From the NCBI GenBank assembly GCA_002914805.1, contig JXTB01000175.1, positions 508,290-572,289 of the forward strand: 64,000 bases of DNA. The letters run 5' to 3'. This document shows, in pieces, positions 37,461 to 50,609 of this stretch. The stretch's first letter is position 1. Every line of letters begins with the position of its first letter. The stretch is from Parasponia andersonii. Taxonomy: Eukaryota > Streptophyta > Magnoliopsida > Rosales > Cannabaceae. The notes beneath the pieces were generated by a model that was given only the letters and a program-made list of their open reading frames with translations, had not been told where the DNA came from and made no database searches. A program made the position numbers and the translations under genes.

Positions 37461-38559
37461 CGATTTGGCCATTTTTTAATTATTTTTGTAGCATTTTTAT
37501 AATTATTTTGATAAAAAAATTATTTTTCCCGAAATAAATATACGGGATTATACAGGAGTTAAATTCATGAACGAATATGTTTGTTTGGCCTTCAAATAAT
37601 ATCTCGAGTGCAAATTTCTGAATTAAAAAAGAGGACCTTCTTAATTATTTTTAAAAAGTGATATTTTTGTAATTCTTGGATTGAGGCTTGTTTAAAACTA
37701 GAGACCTCGTAAGAAAGTTCTGATCTCAAATTCAGGGAAGTTTATTTCTAAACTATTTTATAAATTTTTTAAAACTATTATTAAATTTCTAATTGTGAAG
37801 AAATTTAGGTAGTGACAATATACATACATATGAGCACTCTTTATTAGTTAAAATAATAAAACTTTTCTTGATAAGGATCCGTATAAATGTATATATATAT
37901 ATAACGAGATAAAAATTATCTATATATATGTATATATATATATATAAATATTTACGTATACACGTAACAGCGAATTAATTACAATCTGAAGAAGCAACAA
38001 CAGTAAGTGCTTAATTAATAATTCGAACATAATTAACGTGATTATTTCTTTTTTTGTTTTAGTGATAACGTGATTATTCTTTAAGATGTTGATAATTTCC
38101 CCAATTTTTTTTTAAAATATAGTACTGATTGCGATTTTTTTTTGATAGAAAGGTTCCCCAAGGAATTAAATTAATTACTAACTAAATTAGCTACAATAAT
38201 AATACAAACTTCTAAAGGAAAATAGAAACCATATCCCTCAACGAACATCAATTTCACTCCCTAAAACCAATAAGAATGTGTGCTATTATATTTTTAATTA
38301 CAAAAAATATGATTGTAATATATACCACCTCCAGATATTTTGGCTATTCCATCTCTTATTCTTGCCAACAATATTTTGGACTTGTTCAAGTATATGCTTT
38401 ATATATGGAAGATCCGAAGATGCAATACTGTTGTTACTTTAGCAGAATACATAACTGTTCATGCTTAAAAATTTAGATGCATGTAAAATAAAAATTGACA
38501 GCAGAATAAGCTGGGATTATTAGTTAATAATGAGTCATGTAGCCCACGTTTTTACAGCG
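37461..38559. other. Intergenic DNA without recognisable features
   Basis: AT-rich DNA with short TA-rich tracts near 37890-37950. No gene or element end is identified. The open frame at 38276-38476 is probably chance. Confidence 0.45.
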
Positions 38560-39059
38560 GATTTAGTATGGAATACTGTGTTGTATGAATTATATTTTTA
38601 CTATGAATTAAATATGAATACTATATTGTATAAATTATTTTTTATAAAATAGTTATTATATTATTTATAATAAATAATATTATTTTACAATGATATGATG
38701 TTTTTGTAACATATAATAATATATTGTCTAAAATCTTACAAAATATTTTTGTATTATAATAATTTGGCGGTCCACATTACAGTTTTTTTTACCCTTTTTT
38801 CGTTGCTCCTCTTCGTTGCAATTAGAGAAATAAGTATTAGAATAACAAAAAAGAAAAGATATAGTTTTTTTTTTGCAAAGAAGAAAATAATAATTTTTTT
38901 TGTTTAGTTTATAAATTTGGATAAATTAATTACCTGACTAATTTTCATTTTGTTGATGCTGCTTCTGATCTCAAATATAAAAAATATATGTTATTAGTTT
39001 AATTATAATAAATATATTTTGTATTTTATTATATTAAGTATAAATTGGTAATAATTTTT

Positions 39060-39600
39060 TTATCTTTCTGGAATTTTTTTAGGGTCAGATGTTTTTGAAT
39101 GCAGTGTTATCGTTGATATTGTTTCTCTTTTCTGGATGATTGGTGGTGCTGGAAATGCCAATAAAGTTGATTCATCATCGTCCTTCTGTCAATTAAAGTT
39201 CCTCTTATTTTGAAATAAATTTAGAATATTTTTGTTTGTCCGCATAGTTATTCAATTATAAGTGGCAATATTGTTGGACCAGTATAGCCTTCTTATATTG
39301 TCAATATAGAACATGGTCTTTTGATCTAGAGAAAAATCCTATTAAGCATACATAGAGAGACCTATCTCAGGCTCTAATTTATTAATCGCTTCTGCTTGCG
39401 TGATCGTACCATTAGCTATAAAACACAATAGATCTAGGTTAGTTACAAATTTTTTCTTGACAATTTGACATGATAGATTTTAGAATTGTATTTAGTTTAA
39501 TAATCCATTATCAATATTCTACGTTGGCGTCCGAAGACATAAGAGTACCGTAAATAACTACACGAATTCCTTATTTGGAAAACTTACGATTCTTAATTAT
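39060..39600 (-). pseudogene. Possible distal RPA-like remnants in the Helitron
   Basis: On the minus strand, stretches with mixed codon-like composition (for example around 39370-39430 and 39080-39180) lie downstream of the recognisable RPA exons and are GC-richer than their surroundings. They could be the C-terminal half of the same RPA-like gene. No family motif is clear enough to be sure. Confidence 0.25.
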
Positions 39601-40576
39601 TCAGATGATATACGTAGAGTAATAAAAAATAATAATAAATTGGGCTGCTTTTTTAAAAATTATTACGACAGTGAATCTTGTTTTGTCTTGTATTTTGGTA
39701 TTTAATTTATACCTATTAAGATAATACTATGAGATAAATTAAAAAAAATGAATGATTTAATTAATGACTAATGATTTGAGATTTTTTTTAAAATAAGTTA
39801 GTTAATTAAAAAGTATTAATATGAGTTATTAGATTATATTTTTTACTATAGAATTGGAATTGATGAGAGATGACCATGTGTTTTGCACCACTATTCACTT
39901 CATGTTTCTCAAACCTATTTAGAACATTGGTAGTAAGAGTTGTAATATCAACTTTGATATGTTTCAAATTTGAATATTGTTGTTTTTACTATAAATTTAT
40001 AAATTTGAATATTGTTGCATCATATGTTGAACTCTAAATAATAGATTGGTTAATGGGAAAAAATGTAAAAAAATTATAATGTTTAACAAAGGTAAATAAA
40101 ATATGATATTTTTTGTTTTATGATTTTTTAAATAAAAAAATAATATTATTAAGGTTAATTATTACCTTGTTTATAGTGCATTAACTTCTGGTATATTAAT
40201 ATTTATATAGTATCTTATTGTACCGATGCTTGATTTTAGTGCATTAACTTCTGATATGTTTATATTTGTATAGTATTTTATTGTACTGGTGCTAGCTGCA
40301 TATGTATTTCTTGTTTCATATAAAAATCTGTGTTAGTAATTATTTAATTAAAATATACAAATATTTTTGTTTATAGTTATTAAATGTAGATATTAATTAC
40401 CTAAATATTATTTTATTGTCATAGATGTAAAAATAGTTATAACTAGTTCTTCCATAATTTTTACAATGTCTGAGTTAAAGCTTTTTGTTGTTTCTCCTTA
40501 CAAAGTGATTTGTAATTTTTCGCTCATGCAATTAAGTCAAGTGATGTTATTGTATGATTAGAATAAAGAGTAAAGT

Positions 40577-40577
40577 T

Positions 40578-40614
<37 letters not shown>
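40577..40614. repeat. (TA)n microsatellite
   Basis: A nearly pure TA run just downstream of RPA exon 2, within the Helitron. Confidence 0.9.
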
Positions 40615-40620
<6 letters not shown>

Positions 40621-40638
40621 AATAAATTAATTAATTAC

Positions 40639-41366
40639 CTGATATTTTATATTGTGAGTGTCCGTCTTGGTGGTTTTTTGCCTTTGACATTTATTTCTTC
40701 TAAGTCCTATATTTCTGTCAACATTCTATAATATCTGGTGCTAATGAGAGGAAATTGATATTAGTAAATTTGAATAAATATTGGTATATATTAATAAGGA
40801 AATAACACTATAATTAATGGTATACATTATGTACATCTGTCCTTGATGCTAATTAGTTAAAATCTATAAAATAAAATTTGTGCATTGGAATGTTTGTTGT
40901 TAACGTTATAATTGAAGCAGCGAAGGATGTTGTTTTGACAAATTATAGTATTACAGTGTGAGAAACGATCTTGTATTTTGGTTTATTTGGTGCTACCTTG
41001 AAATTGATAATTTGATATACTTTTCCTTCAGTTATTTGTTGTGATATATAATTTGCATCTCGAGTTTTAATTGTTCCATAAATTGCTTTATTCTATTTTT
41101 TTTTTGAAAAAAGAAAAATTTAATTATTATGCATTGTTTTATGAAATTAAAGACAAAAATATGTATGTATTAATTGTACTAAATTATAATAGAGTATGAG
41201 ATAAGATAATTTAATGGTGTTTTTTTACCTCATGATCTACTAAAACACAGTCAAGACTTATCAGTCGCCCAGTTGTATAATTATTCTTATGCCAAAGTCG
41301 ACTAATGCGAGCTTTTATTGCTGCATAAACCTCATTTGGTTTGAGAGATAATATTGGTGTTGTCAT
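40639..41366 (-). pseudogene. RPA70-like OB-fold gene of the Helitron, decayed
   Basis: Exon 1 (41366-41229) starts with ATG and encodes 46 residues including ARISRLWHKNNYTTGRLISL, matching the start of RPA1-type DNA-binding domain A in plants. It ends at GAG|GTAAAA. A second exon (about 41092-40639) follows acceptor ATAG and reads GTIKTRDANYI, EGKVYQIINFKVAPNKPKYK and IPMHKFYFIDFN, all typical of that domain, then KKPPRRTLTI before donor CAG|GTAATT. In-frame stops are present in exon 2 (for example after SHTVIL and after FIDFN), so it is not functional. Known plant Helitrons carry such single-strand-binding proteins, thought to assist rolling-circle transposition. Confidence 0.75.
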
Positions 41367-41589
41367 TCCCTTTTTATTTTGTTTTAACTATAAAATAGAA
41401 AAATTTAATAACATTAAAATTATATTGAGAACTTTTGAAATGTGGATATATAAAGTGTCAGGAAGATGCATATATAAATTTATGTTAGAATAATATTTTA
41501 ATAATACTAAATTGAGAGTGTTATTATTATACTTACATAATGTTATATAAAATTTCTTGGTAAACTATATTTTTAATATGTACTGAATA

Positions 41590-44500
41590 TTTATTGATGG
41601 ATTCATTTAGTAATATATATAGTCTTTTTAGGGTTATTACTCGTAACAGGGCTACGTATAATTGACTGTGTGTAAAGATTTTATTTTCTAAATAAATACC
41701 TATTTTATTTAGTGATTATCCTTAGCATAACATGTTTTTACAAGAAATTTCCGCTTTTTTAAAGTAAATGGTCATTTGGATTCATTTAGAATCATCTCTA
41801 TTCTTAGAATGTATGCTTTTTTGTTTTCATTATTTGAATTTATAATTTGACCTTCTATGATTCTATTCGTTACTTACGTAATCATAAGTCTTATACCATT
41901 ACATAATCTCATTGATTGATTTAAATATTTTAATAATATTATTAGGATTTCTACTTTAAAATTCAATTCATGTGATGGTATAATGTTAAAATTTAAAGTA
42001 TGTAAGAATTTTTGAGGGTATAATAGGTTTAGTTCATCAATATTTTTTGTTGAGACTACTATTATATCATAACTATAATTAGTATTTAATTCATTAGGTA
42101 TTGAGAATAGGATATATTTATTTATATCATTGACTCTTTTGTTTTTTGGAGTTATTATTGCTATGTATTTTATATAATTAATGTTACTAAATTTTTCTTT
42201 GAAATTGTCATATATTAAATTTGAAAATTTTTCAATTAGATTTAATTCATATTGTATTATGTATTTTTCTGGTATTTTAATCCATATTGCGTTTTCATTT
42301 TTGGGGCTTGTATTCCTTCTGTAGTACTATTTTCAGAACTTAACGTCCATTTTAAAAATTCTAAAATTTCTTTTTTTTTTCTTATTCTATAGTTTTAAAG
42401 TTTTTTAACCTCATATTTTCTGTTAATGATAGTAATTTAAAGTATGGCCATAGGTAAGAATTATTTATATTTGCATTTTTTATATCTTCTTTTGTTCTAA
42501 CAGGTATGATAGGTAAAATTTGTTAGAAATTGTCACCTAATATGATTGTCATTCCACAAAAAGGTTAGTCAAAATTATTTTTTAGATCTTGTAATATCTC
42601 ATCCAAAGCTTTGAAATAATATTTGTTATTCATTGGTGCTTCATCCCATAATATAAGTGTTGTTTTTTCTATTAATTTTGCTAATTAAGTTCCTTTTTTG
42701 TTATGGCAGATGAAAAATTTATCGGTTGATAAAGTATTCGGAATTTTGAATGTGCGGTTCTGGCTTTAGGTAATGATAATGAAACTATTCTACATGATGC
42801 AATAACTAAAACAATTCTGTTATTTGATCTAATTTTGGTGATAATCGTATTTCATAAATAAGTTTTTCCTATGCCTCCGTGTCCATAAATAAAGAATAAA
42901 TTTTCTTTTTTATCATTTAATGAATCTATAATTTATTCGTAGATATAGCGTTGTTCATCATTTAAGTTTTTTTCTATGATAGTATTTTCTTCTTTTAGTT
43001 TATTAATGTCATAATCTAATTTTTCTTGCAAAAATTTATTATTCAAATCATCAATTAATGTTTCTGCTGGTAGTGCTAGATTAAACTTTGCTAGAGTAGA
43101 TGGATTTAAATTTAATTATTTTTCTAATTCATATAATACATAATTATATAATTTATATTCTGGAATTTGGAAATTTTGATTATTGACTGAAGTTTTTGTT
43201 CTATGTAAATTATCTTGTGTCATATGTTTTCAATGATTTTCAAGTAATATTGTTGGTTAATTTACATTACAAAATAGTAAAATTATGATGAATAATTGTC
43301 ATAATTGATGCAGGTCTGACCAAAAGGAGGCTTCTAATATTGATTCATTCTATTCTTTATCATCTCCTAATAGACCTAATGCATTGCATGCTATTTGATT
43401 TGTTGGGTATGTTACACTATAGTTCATATAGATTCAAAGTTTGTTGCATATTTTTGATGATTTAATAATAATTTTAGATAATATAATTCTCCAGAACTTA
43501 GGTGGACATAAAATGTTTGTCCAATTGAATATCCTGATTATCTAGGGGTCCAAATTTTGTCTTTATTATTCCAAACCCATTTAGTGGGAAATTATATATA
43601 TGATAATTGTCTTGCTTCTATATTAAATTTATTTATTTCTATCCATTCTGTTAAAGTTTTTTTTTTCAATTCCTGATTGTCTAATTATATTATTAAGATG
43701 TTAGTTTGAATGGAATGTTATATTTTTCATACATGGTAAAGGAATTGTCAATCGTTGAACTGTTGGATTTCTATGACGTATGGAATATTCATATAATCTC
43801 CACATAGTTCTCCAGATTATCCTATATATGTATTATCTTCTATTACTACTCTTATACTATCTAGAACTTTTGTTAAATATTTTATTAACATGGATAGTGA
43901 TCATATTTCAACATTTATGTGAGCATAAAATTTTGAGTACAAATCTTTATTATTAGGAACTACAAATTTGTTATATAATTTAATACTTTCTTTTTGTATA
44001 TAAAATATTATATTTCTGCATTTGCAATTAATGAGTCCATTTTCTTTAATGGTTGTTTCTTCTTTAAATGTTTGAGAATTTTTTAGAACAAATAGAGTTT
44101 TTCATGCATGGAGAGTTTGTTTTAGCGGTGCCACATTGCCTATGTATCATGAACTCTGCCATGATAGTGTATTCTTGTGTCTTTTCTTCAGGATTAGGTA
44201 TTTCAGCTGAAATAAATTTATCTATTTGTGATGGTTCAGATATTTTTTCATTAGGATGTAACCAAAATAAGAAATGGCAATAAGATAAGCCACGTTTCTG
44301 GAATTCAACAACGTATAAATCTATAGAACAAAATAAGTACAAAAAACAACAGAACAACATTAGCTATTATTAAAGAACGAATTCATTATTTTTTATATAT
44401 ATTTAATTTTATTGTAGAAGACAATAAAATCTGACCTGCGATAATTGTGCCAAAGATTTTTTTAGTTTTAATGGTTGATAAAATTTGATTAGTTTCATCC

Positions 44501-45730
44501 TAAAATTTTTTGTAATTATATCTGGTCTATCTTTAGGTTTTTGGCCAGGAATTTTATTTAGAGCACGCATAATTTCGAGCCATTTAGGGTTGTATGTAAA
44601 TGTTATAAATAAATCAGGATTTCTATATTGTCTATATATTGCCATTGTTTATTGATAATTTTGAATCATATATCTAGGACTTCCAGTATGGCTTGATAGA
44701 AGAATTATTCGTTTGTCAATTGCTCTTGCATCTGTGTTACCTCTTGTAATAGCGTCTTGCACGCCTTGACAAATTTTAGATTTTATATTGTTTTAATTTT
44801 TTCTGACATAATCTAATTGATCTTTTTCAAGAAAGGCATATGCATCAACTATATATTGTTAGAAAATCTGTCACTTTTGAATATAATGTTATTTATATTT
44901 TCACGCTATTGTAATTGATAACAATAGAATACTCTCATAGGTATTCTATTTATTAAGGGTCATTTTTTCGGTCTATTTGCGTTCCAATTTAAATCAACTC
45001 TGCAACCATCCTTTCCGTATGGAAGTAAAAGAGGATATTGCAAAGTCATATAAGATGGATGTAAATTTGTGATTCTTTGTAAATTGTTTGTTTTGTTTTT
45101 GAATATAATGTCTGTTCTTTCTTCAATATCTCTAATAATTAATCATCCTATATCATTTGAAGTAGGTAATTCATATTGATTAGTATCCATAGGTCATCGT
45201 CCTATTTGTCTTAATTTCATAGATAGAATTTCATTTTCATGGTATCTATCTCTAACCATGCAAAAAAGTTTAACTAATTCATTATTTTCATTAATTGTTT
45301 TAATTAAATTTTCAAAAATTTATTTTGTCAATTCTCTTAATTCATCATTGATTGAAAATATTGACATTTGATTTTTAGTTTCATTTTCTGTATCATATAT
45401 GTATATATATATATCAATAGAAAAATCTTGGAGGATTATTATTTACTGGTAATAAAGATCCCATAAGATAATATACTTGACCGCTGATTTTAAAACTATA
45501 TAGGATGTCTGAATTTCTTGTATTTTGTTCTACGTTTGTCCCGAAAAATTTGAAAGGAAATATGGAATTAAAAGTTCGAATATTTTTCCAGAAATATGTG
45601 CTTCAAGAATCTCCGTAATAATCAAGTAATTGATCTAGTATAGGGGAGGTTTTTTTATTAGAGGAAGGTTTTTTGGTAGATTCGTCAAATCAAAAAGATG
45701 CGTTACAATATTTATAGATATAAGAGCAAT
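41590..45730 (-). pseudogene. Helitron Rep/Pif1-helicase (RepHel), decayed
   Basis: N-terminal part: KISGQVYYLMGSLLPVNNNP near 45450-45500 and LHPSYMTLQYPLLLPYGKDG near 45010-45070. The Helitron_like_N region (44645-44409) has NPDLFITFTYNPKWLEIM. The HUH region near 44290-44320 reads EFQKRGLSYCHFL where HxH is expected, so the first His is Tyr. The tyrosine region near 43880-43900 reads IKYLTKVLD, losing the second of the two Tyr. Helicase motifs: GHGGIGKTY (Walker A, about 42860-42890), LILWDEAPM (Walker B, about 42630-42660) and QLYVALLRV (motif VI, about 41637-41660). Many stops and frame changes interrupt it. In intact elements this protein nicks, unwinds and rejoins DNA during rolling-circle transposition. 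Confidence 0.85.
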
Positions 45731-46480
45731 CTCCAAGATCGTGATATTTATTAATATCACTTGTAACACAGTATGAAATAAGAGTTAAAAGTGAGAGAAT
45801 GCATAATAAATGTAAGGTTTTTTTTCCCTATTTTTATATAGAGAATGAAGAGATTACTTTGTGTATTGAAGCTAGTTGATGCTGAAGAGTGAGGGAAGTG
45901 GGAAAAATATTTTTTAGGATTTGTAAAGGTAGATATTGCAGCGAGCTTTGATCAGTGAATATTTTCTAAATTCATACTAGAATTATGATGTTGACGATCT
46001 AAAATAGCATCTCTACTAAATATAGAGTCTTCATTTAGAAGAAAATAATGACGTTATCTGTGTTGATGCTTTGATAGTTGGAAATTTCCTAATATCTGGA
46101 TATTTATATGATTCTAAAGGAGGTAGGGAAAGGAGACCAACAAAAAATAAGTATTGTGTTAATTTTTCTTTTGTTTAAATCTTATAAAATAATATAGTAA
46201 TACTATCTGTGGGAAGAGTAATTAATTCTTTCTTATTCCTGTATTTTTCTTTTTTGGATTTGTTAACTCATTTGTGCTATACTAATTATAATTTGAATGA
46301 TTATTATTAATGTTGAATTAATTATACAATTTTTGTTTATTATTTTCTGAAATTACATTCTTTATTGTATTTTTTTTCTAACTCATGCAAAATTATTAAC
46401 TCATACAAAATTATCTAGAATCTCTAGTATAACAACATTTCTCAAAATATTCCAAATAATAAGACTATAATAGTATACAA

Positions 46481-47122
46481 TTAAAAGCGAAAGAGGAGGA
46501 GGAAAGAAAGGGTTCAAATGGGCGATATTTGACTAATATTATTTGGACATATGGTTGGGAGATATTTTAGGATAGTAATTGTTCAAACTAATAACTAATA
46601 ATGTTTTTATTATATTATTTACAGTCATCAGAGATATTCAAAATTTCAACATTCTTCCTAGTAGTATTTATATTTTACTGTGCAAAACCATTGTAAATTG
46701 CGAATATTTCTCTATTGTTCCCCTTTTTGGGGTAAAATTAAAAATTTGGGATATAAACTATTTAAACACATACTATTTTTATTATGTTATTCATAGTCCT
46801 TGCAAAAAAGCTTTAAATAGAACTTTGTAATTACATATAAAATCAAAGTTCTTCAGTTCAAATGTATAAAAATATTGAATTATACAAATGATGAATAAAA
46901 AATTGAATACATGATAGGAATAAGACTTTTTTTTCCAATGATTTTACAATGAAATAAAATATAATCTTGCTTTCTTGCTTCCTTCTTTTTCTCTGTAACA
47001 GATTCTTCATTCTCCTCTTTGTTAATGGAAGTGGTAAACTTTTTGTTCAATCAAGTACGATTGATTCCTTATTTTCAATACGATTAAATAATATATGTAG
47101 ATAGATAGATGTAAATCTATAA

Positions 47123-47160
<38 letters not shown>

Positions 47161-47444
47161 TTTGGCTCAAATATACGAAAGACATCATCAATATATGACA
47201 AATTTATAGGATAGTGTATTTAAGTATTTACGAAAAACATCTCATTTTTCTTTCAGAAAAAATCATTTCTAGCAATTAGATAAACATATAAAACACCGTC
47301 CATATGTTAAAAAAATTGTCGTATACATTATATTAGTTGGATAAGAAAGACAAAATCACAGGAATAAAAAAAGTACCAAGGGTATAAAGGCAAGGGAGAA
47401 AGAAAGAGGAACAAAGAAACATCAAAGCAAAATAGCGGATTGAT
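46481..47444. other. Intergenic DNA with a (TA)n tract
   Basis: AT-rich sequence. A TA microsatellite lies at 47127-47157. The open frame at 46579-46830 shows no recognised motif. Confidence 0.45.
47127..47157. repeat. (TA)n microsatellite
   Basis: About 31 bases of TA dinucleotides preceded by GATA-type repeats (ATAGATAGAT). Confidence 0.9.
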
Positions 47445-47697
47445 GGAAGAGAGGAGGGAGAATGACCTAGGGCAAAGCAAAAAGACACAAAAACCTAGTC
47501 TAATCCCTCACCCATACACAGAAACAGTAGGGTACTTCGGCCAAATCATACATACAAAAACGAAAAGATGAAATAATCATACCCATTAACAGGCCACAAC
47601 CAGACACTTAAGGATAAATTCATAAAATCACTCTAAAAAGGCCAAGTTACTGTTATTTCCATAGTGAAATACATTATTCGCATAGTAGTTTTGTGCT
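47445..47697. repeat. Direct repeat copy A of the asymmetric region
   Basis: About 250 bp matching 50610-50875 at roughly three quarters of positions, same orientation. It could be an LTR; no unambiguous TG...CA ends were seen. Confidence 0.7.
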
Positions 47698-47964
47698 ATC
47701 TCTATCAAACAATAGAAACTATTATGCACAATAATTTTCGCGCAACTAATGTCTAACTCCATATGATAAATAAATACATAATCATCATTGCCAAATGTAG
47801 ATTAGATTGTAAAATATAATTAAGAAACTACTAAAATAGTAATATTAAAACAGAAAAAAAGGGAAAAGGGAGAAAAAAGATGAAAGACGAAGAATTTTTG
47901 AAAGAATAGATAGAATAAAAGAGTTTAAATAATAGAAATGGAACCAACAAAGAAAGGAATGCAA

Positions 47965-48915
47965 GAATCAAAGATTGGATAAAAGGGCTAAGGGCAAAAA
48001 AACAATAAAAAAAACACATCAAACACAAACATAAAAGAAAAAAATTATTCAAGCATTTTATACTATCTAAACACAAAACAATAAAGAGACAAATATCAAA
48101 ATAGAATGAAAGCAAAAGAGACGATATACATCAAAAAATGATATGACAAAATATAAATAAGATCAAAAGCAACAATATTTAATAAAGCACTTTAGTAATG
48201 CATGAAATTCAAGAGAACAACAAATAATTAAACATCTTAACTATTTATCAATAGTAGATAGTAGGAACATTAATGAACACCGAAACAAAGCATACTAATA
48301 ACTCGAAGGAAAGAAAAAGAATTAACATAACAGAACGTAATAAAGGGAAATAATGCCTTAACTATTTCCAATAGAAGCTCCTCAGATCAGCTACAAATAG
48401 TTAGCAGTTATATAAAATACAAAGGAAGCAAAGAAAGGCAAGAATCAAAGACTAGATAAAAGGGCTGAGAAAAAGGTAGTGAAAACAAATACATCAACTT
48501 CAGAAATTTAAAAAAAAAAAAAAAAGAGTATTGAAGCATTTTATACTATCCAAGCACAAAACAATGAAGAGATAAATATCTAAACAGAATGGATGCAAGA
48601 GAGACAATGTACATCAACAAATAATATGACAGAATATAATTAAGGTGAAAAGCAACAGTATTTAAAAAAACACTTCAATACTACATGATATTCAAGAGAA
48701 GAATAAATAAGTAAACATCTTAACTATATATAAATAGTACATACTATTGACATTAATGAACACTAAAACAAAGCATACTAATAAATGAAAGGAAAGAAAG
48801 AGAAAATAACATAATAGAACATAATGAAGGGCAATAATACTTGAACTATTTCCAAAAAAAGCTCCTCAGACCAACTATAAACGGTTAGCAGTTATATGAA
48901 GTACAAAGGAAGCAA
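47965..48915. repeat. Tandem duplication, 477-bp unit, two copies
   Basis: The block starting AAGAATCAAAGA(T/C)T and ending TACAAAGGAAGCAA occurs twice head to tail (about 47965-48440 and 48441-48915). The copies differ by scattered substitutions and small indels, so the duplication is not recent. The unit contains no recognisable gene. Confidence 0.85.
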
Positions 48916-49289
48916 TTATAGCATAATAAATACGATCAAAGAGGTTAAAAAGACTCTCAGTAAGTTGTGAGTAAGAAGGAAAATAAACATCAATAAAGTG
49001 TGAAATATGGCAATAAATAACTTCAATATTTATAGTCAAACGATAGTAAAGAGATTATAAAAGGCATTAAAAGAAATTTTGACACATGGCAACATCTAGA
49101 AACAACACATAATAAAAATGATATATGTTTAATAAAAAAAATTGGAAACTTACTCAACACTAATACTCTAAGTAAGTAAACAGTGAAAAAGGCGAATATC
49201 TTAAATAGAAAATAGATAAAAAGAAAAGCTCCACAAACATATTTAACAAAAAATTGCTCCATTTTTCATCATTACCTCTAAATTTTCTT

Positions 49290-49640
49290 TTTTTATTTTA
49301 TTTTATTTCATTTTTATTTTCCTTTTCCTTTTTTTGAATGAAAATAATATGAAAATATCAAAATAGCATTCAGTAAAGTTATAGAATTAGTATTTAATTC
49401 AAAACGCGAATAGACACATAATGAAAAGTAAAAATACGGATCATAATTAGCATCAAAACCATACTACTTTTTCTATTTTTTTAACTTTTTTTTCCCTTCC
49501 TTTTTTGTACGAAAGTAATAGTAAAATGCCATAATAATATTCAATGAAATTACATGAACATGAATCAATTAATAAATGCAGGTAAACAGATAATCAAAAG
49601 CAAAATCGGGGATCATAATTAACACCAAAACAATCTAGAA
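49290..49640. repeat. Tandem duplication, ~175-bp unit, two diverged copies
   Basis: Each unit starts with a T-rich tract (CCTTTTCCTTTTTTTG versus CCCTTCCTTTTTTG) and ends with GGATCATAATTAGCA(T/C)CAAAAC-type sequence. These T-rich tracts are the main exceptions to the A-rich strand bias in this region. Confidence 0.75.
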
Positions 49641-50609
49641 TAGATGATAAATATCAAACATAAAATGACTTTTTTAAAGGCGAAAAAGCAGAATTGCAAT
49701 ACAACTCTTCTAGGGAAAAATCTAGAAATTTAACCACATGGAAACAAATATATACACACGTATATGCACAGGCGTTCGAGCGCATACACACACACTTACA
49801 CATACACATACATAGACACACACATTATTATATATATATATTTACGCAATTTAGTAAAAAAACAAAAAAGAACACTAAAATATGATAGGCATTTTACTGA
49901 AAAAACAAATAAAAAACTAATAACAAAATGATATTTATCGGACGATATAAAAGCTTGTCCAACCCCAATTTCCAAATAAAAAGCCTAAAAATAGAAAATC
50001 CAAATCTAGTCCATGAAGGAGAAATCGAAGCCCAAAAATAACAAGCTCACATTCATAAACAAAGGCCCAACAAAATAACATACAATAGAGAAACAACAAC
50101 ACAAACTATAATCATAACTAATAGAAATCATAGCCGCAAAAGCAGCATCAAAAAATACTAAAGAATTATTCCATAATATCCATAAAGATGAACATAAAAT
50201 AAACAACCACCCAGAATACAAAGAGCATGACACACAAGGGGGAGGGGAGTTAAGAATACAAAGTTCAAGTTCGAAAAAATACCACAAAAACAAAGATAAT
50301 CACCAAACCAGATGAAGCACCCAAAGATTAAAAAAATTCAAGAGCAGCTGGAATGAATAGAGCCAAACCCAAACAAACGCACCAGAGAAAAAAAAAGGTT
50401 AGCGAAAAAAAATTAGGAGAAGAAGACAAATCACAGAGGCCTATTAGAGAGCATAAATCAAACAAAAAAAATAAAGGAAGCCATCGTTTGAGAGAAAGAG
50501 AGAAAAAAATGATTTTTGAGAAGAGAGAAAATAAGGCATAAAAAATGAAAAAAAGAGGAGAGAAGAAGGCACTCAAAAGACAAAGAGAGAGAGAGAGAGA
50601 AATAAATAA

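Larger units (their letters stand above)
38560..46480 (-). mobile_element. Decayed Helitron with Rep/helicase and RPA genes
   Basis: The minus strand encodes, in order, a Rep (HUH-type) region, a Pif1-family helicase and an RPA70-like protein, the gene set known from plant Helitrons. Outer borders are estimates: the expected 5' TC and 3' CTRR-plus-hairpin ends were not found with certainty. A word on the minus strand near 46460, TATACTATTATAG, resembles known Helitron 5' ends. Stops and frame changes are frequent, so the copy cannot be autonomous. Confidence 0.6.

Noticed and set aside
44068-44283. Plus-strand open frame of 71 codons
   Set aside because: It is the antisense shadow of the Helitron Rep region on the minus strand.
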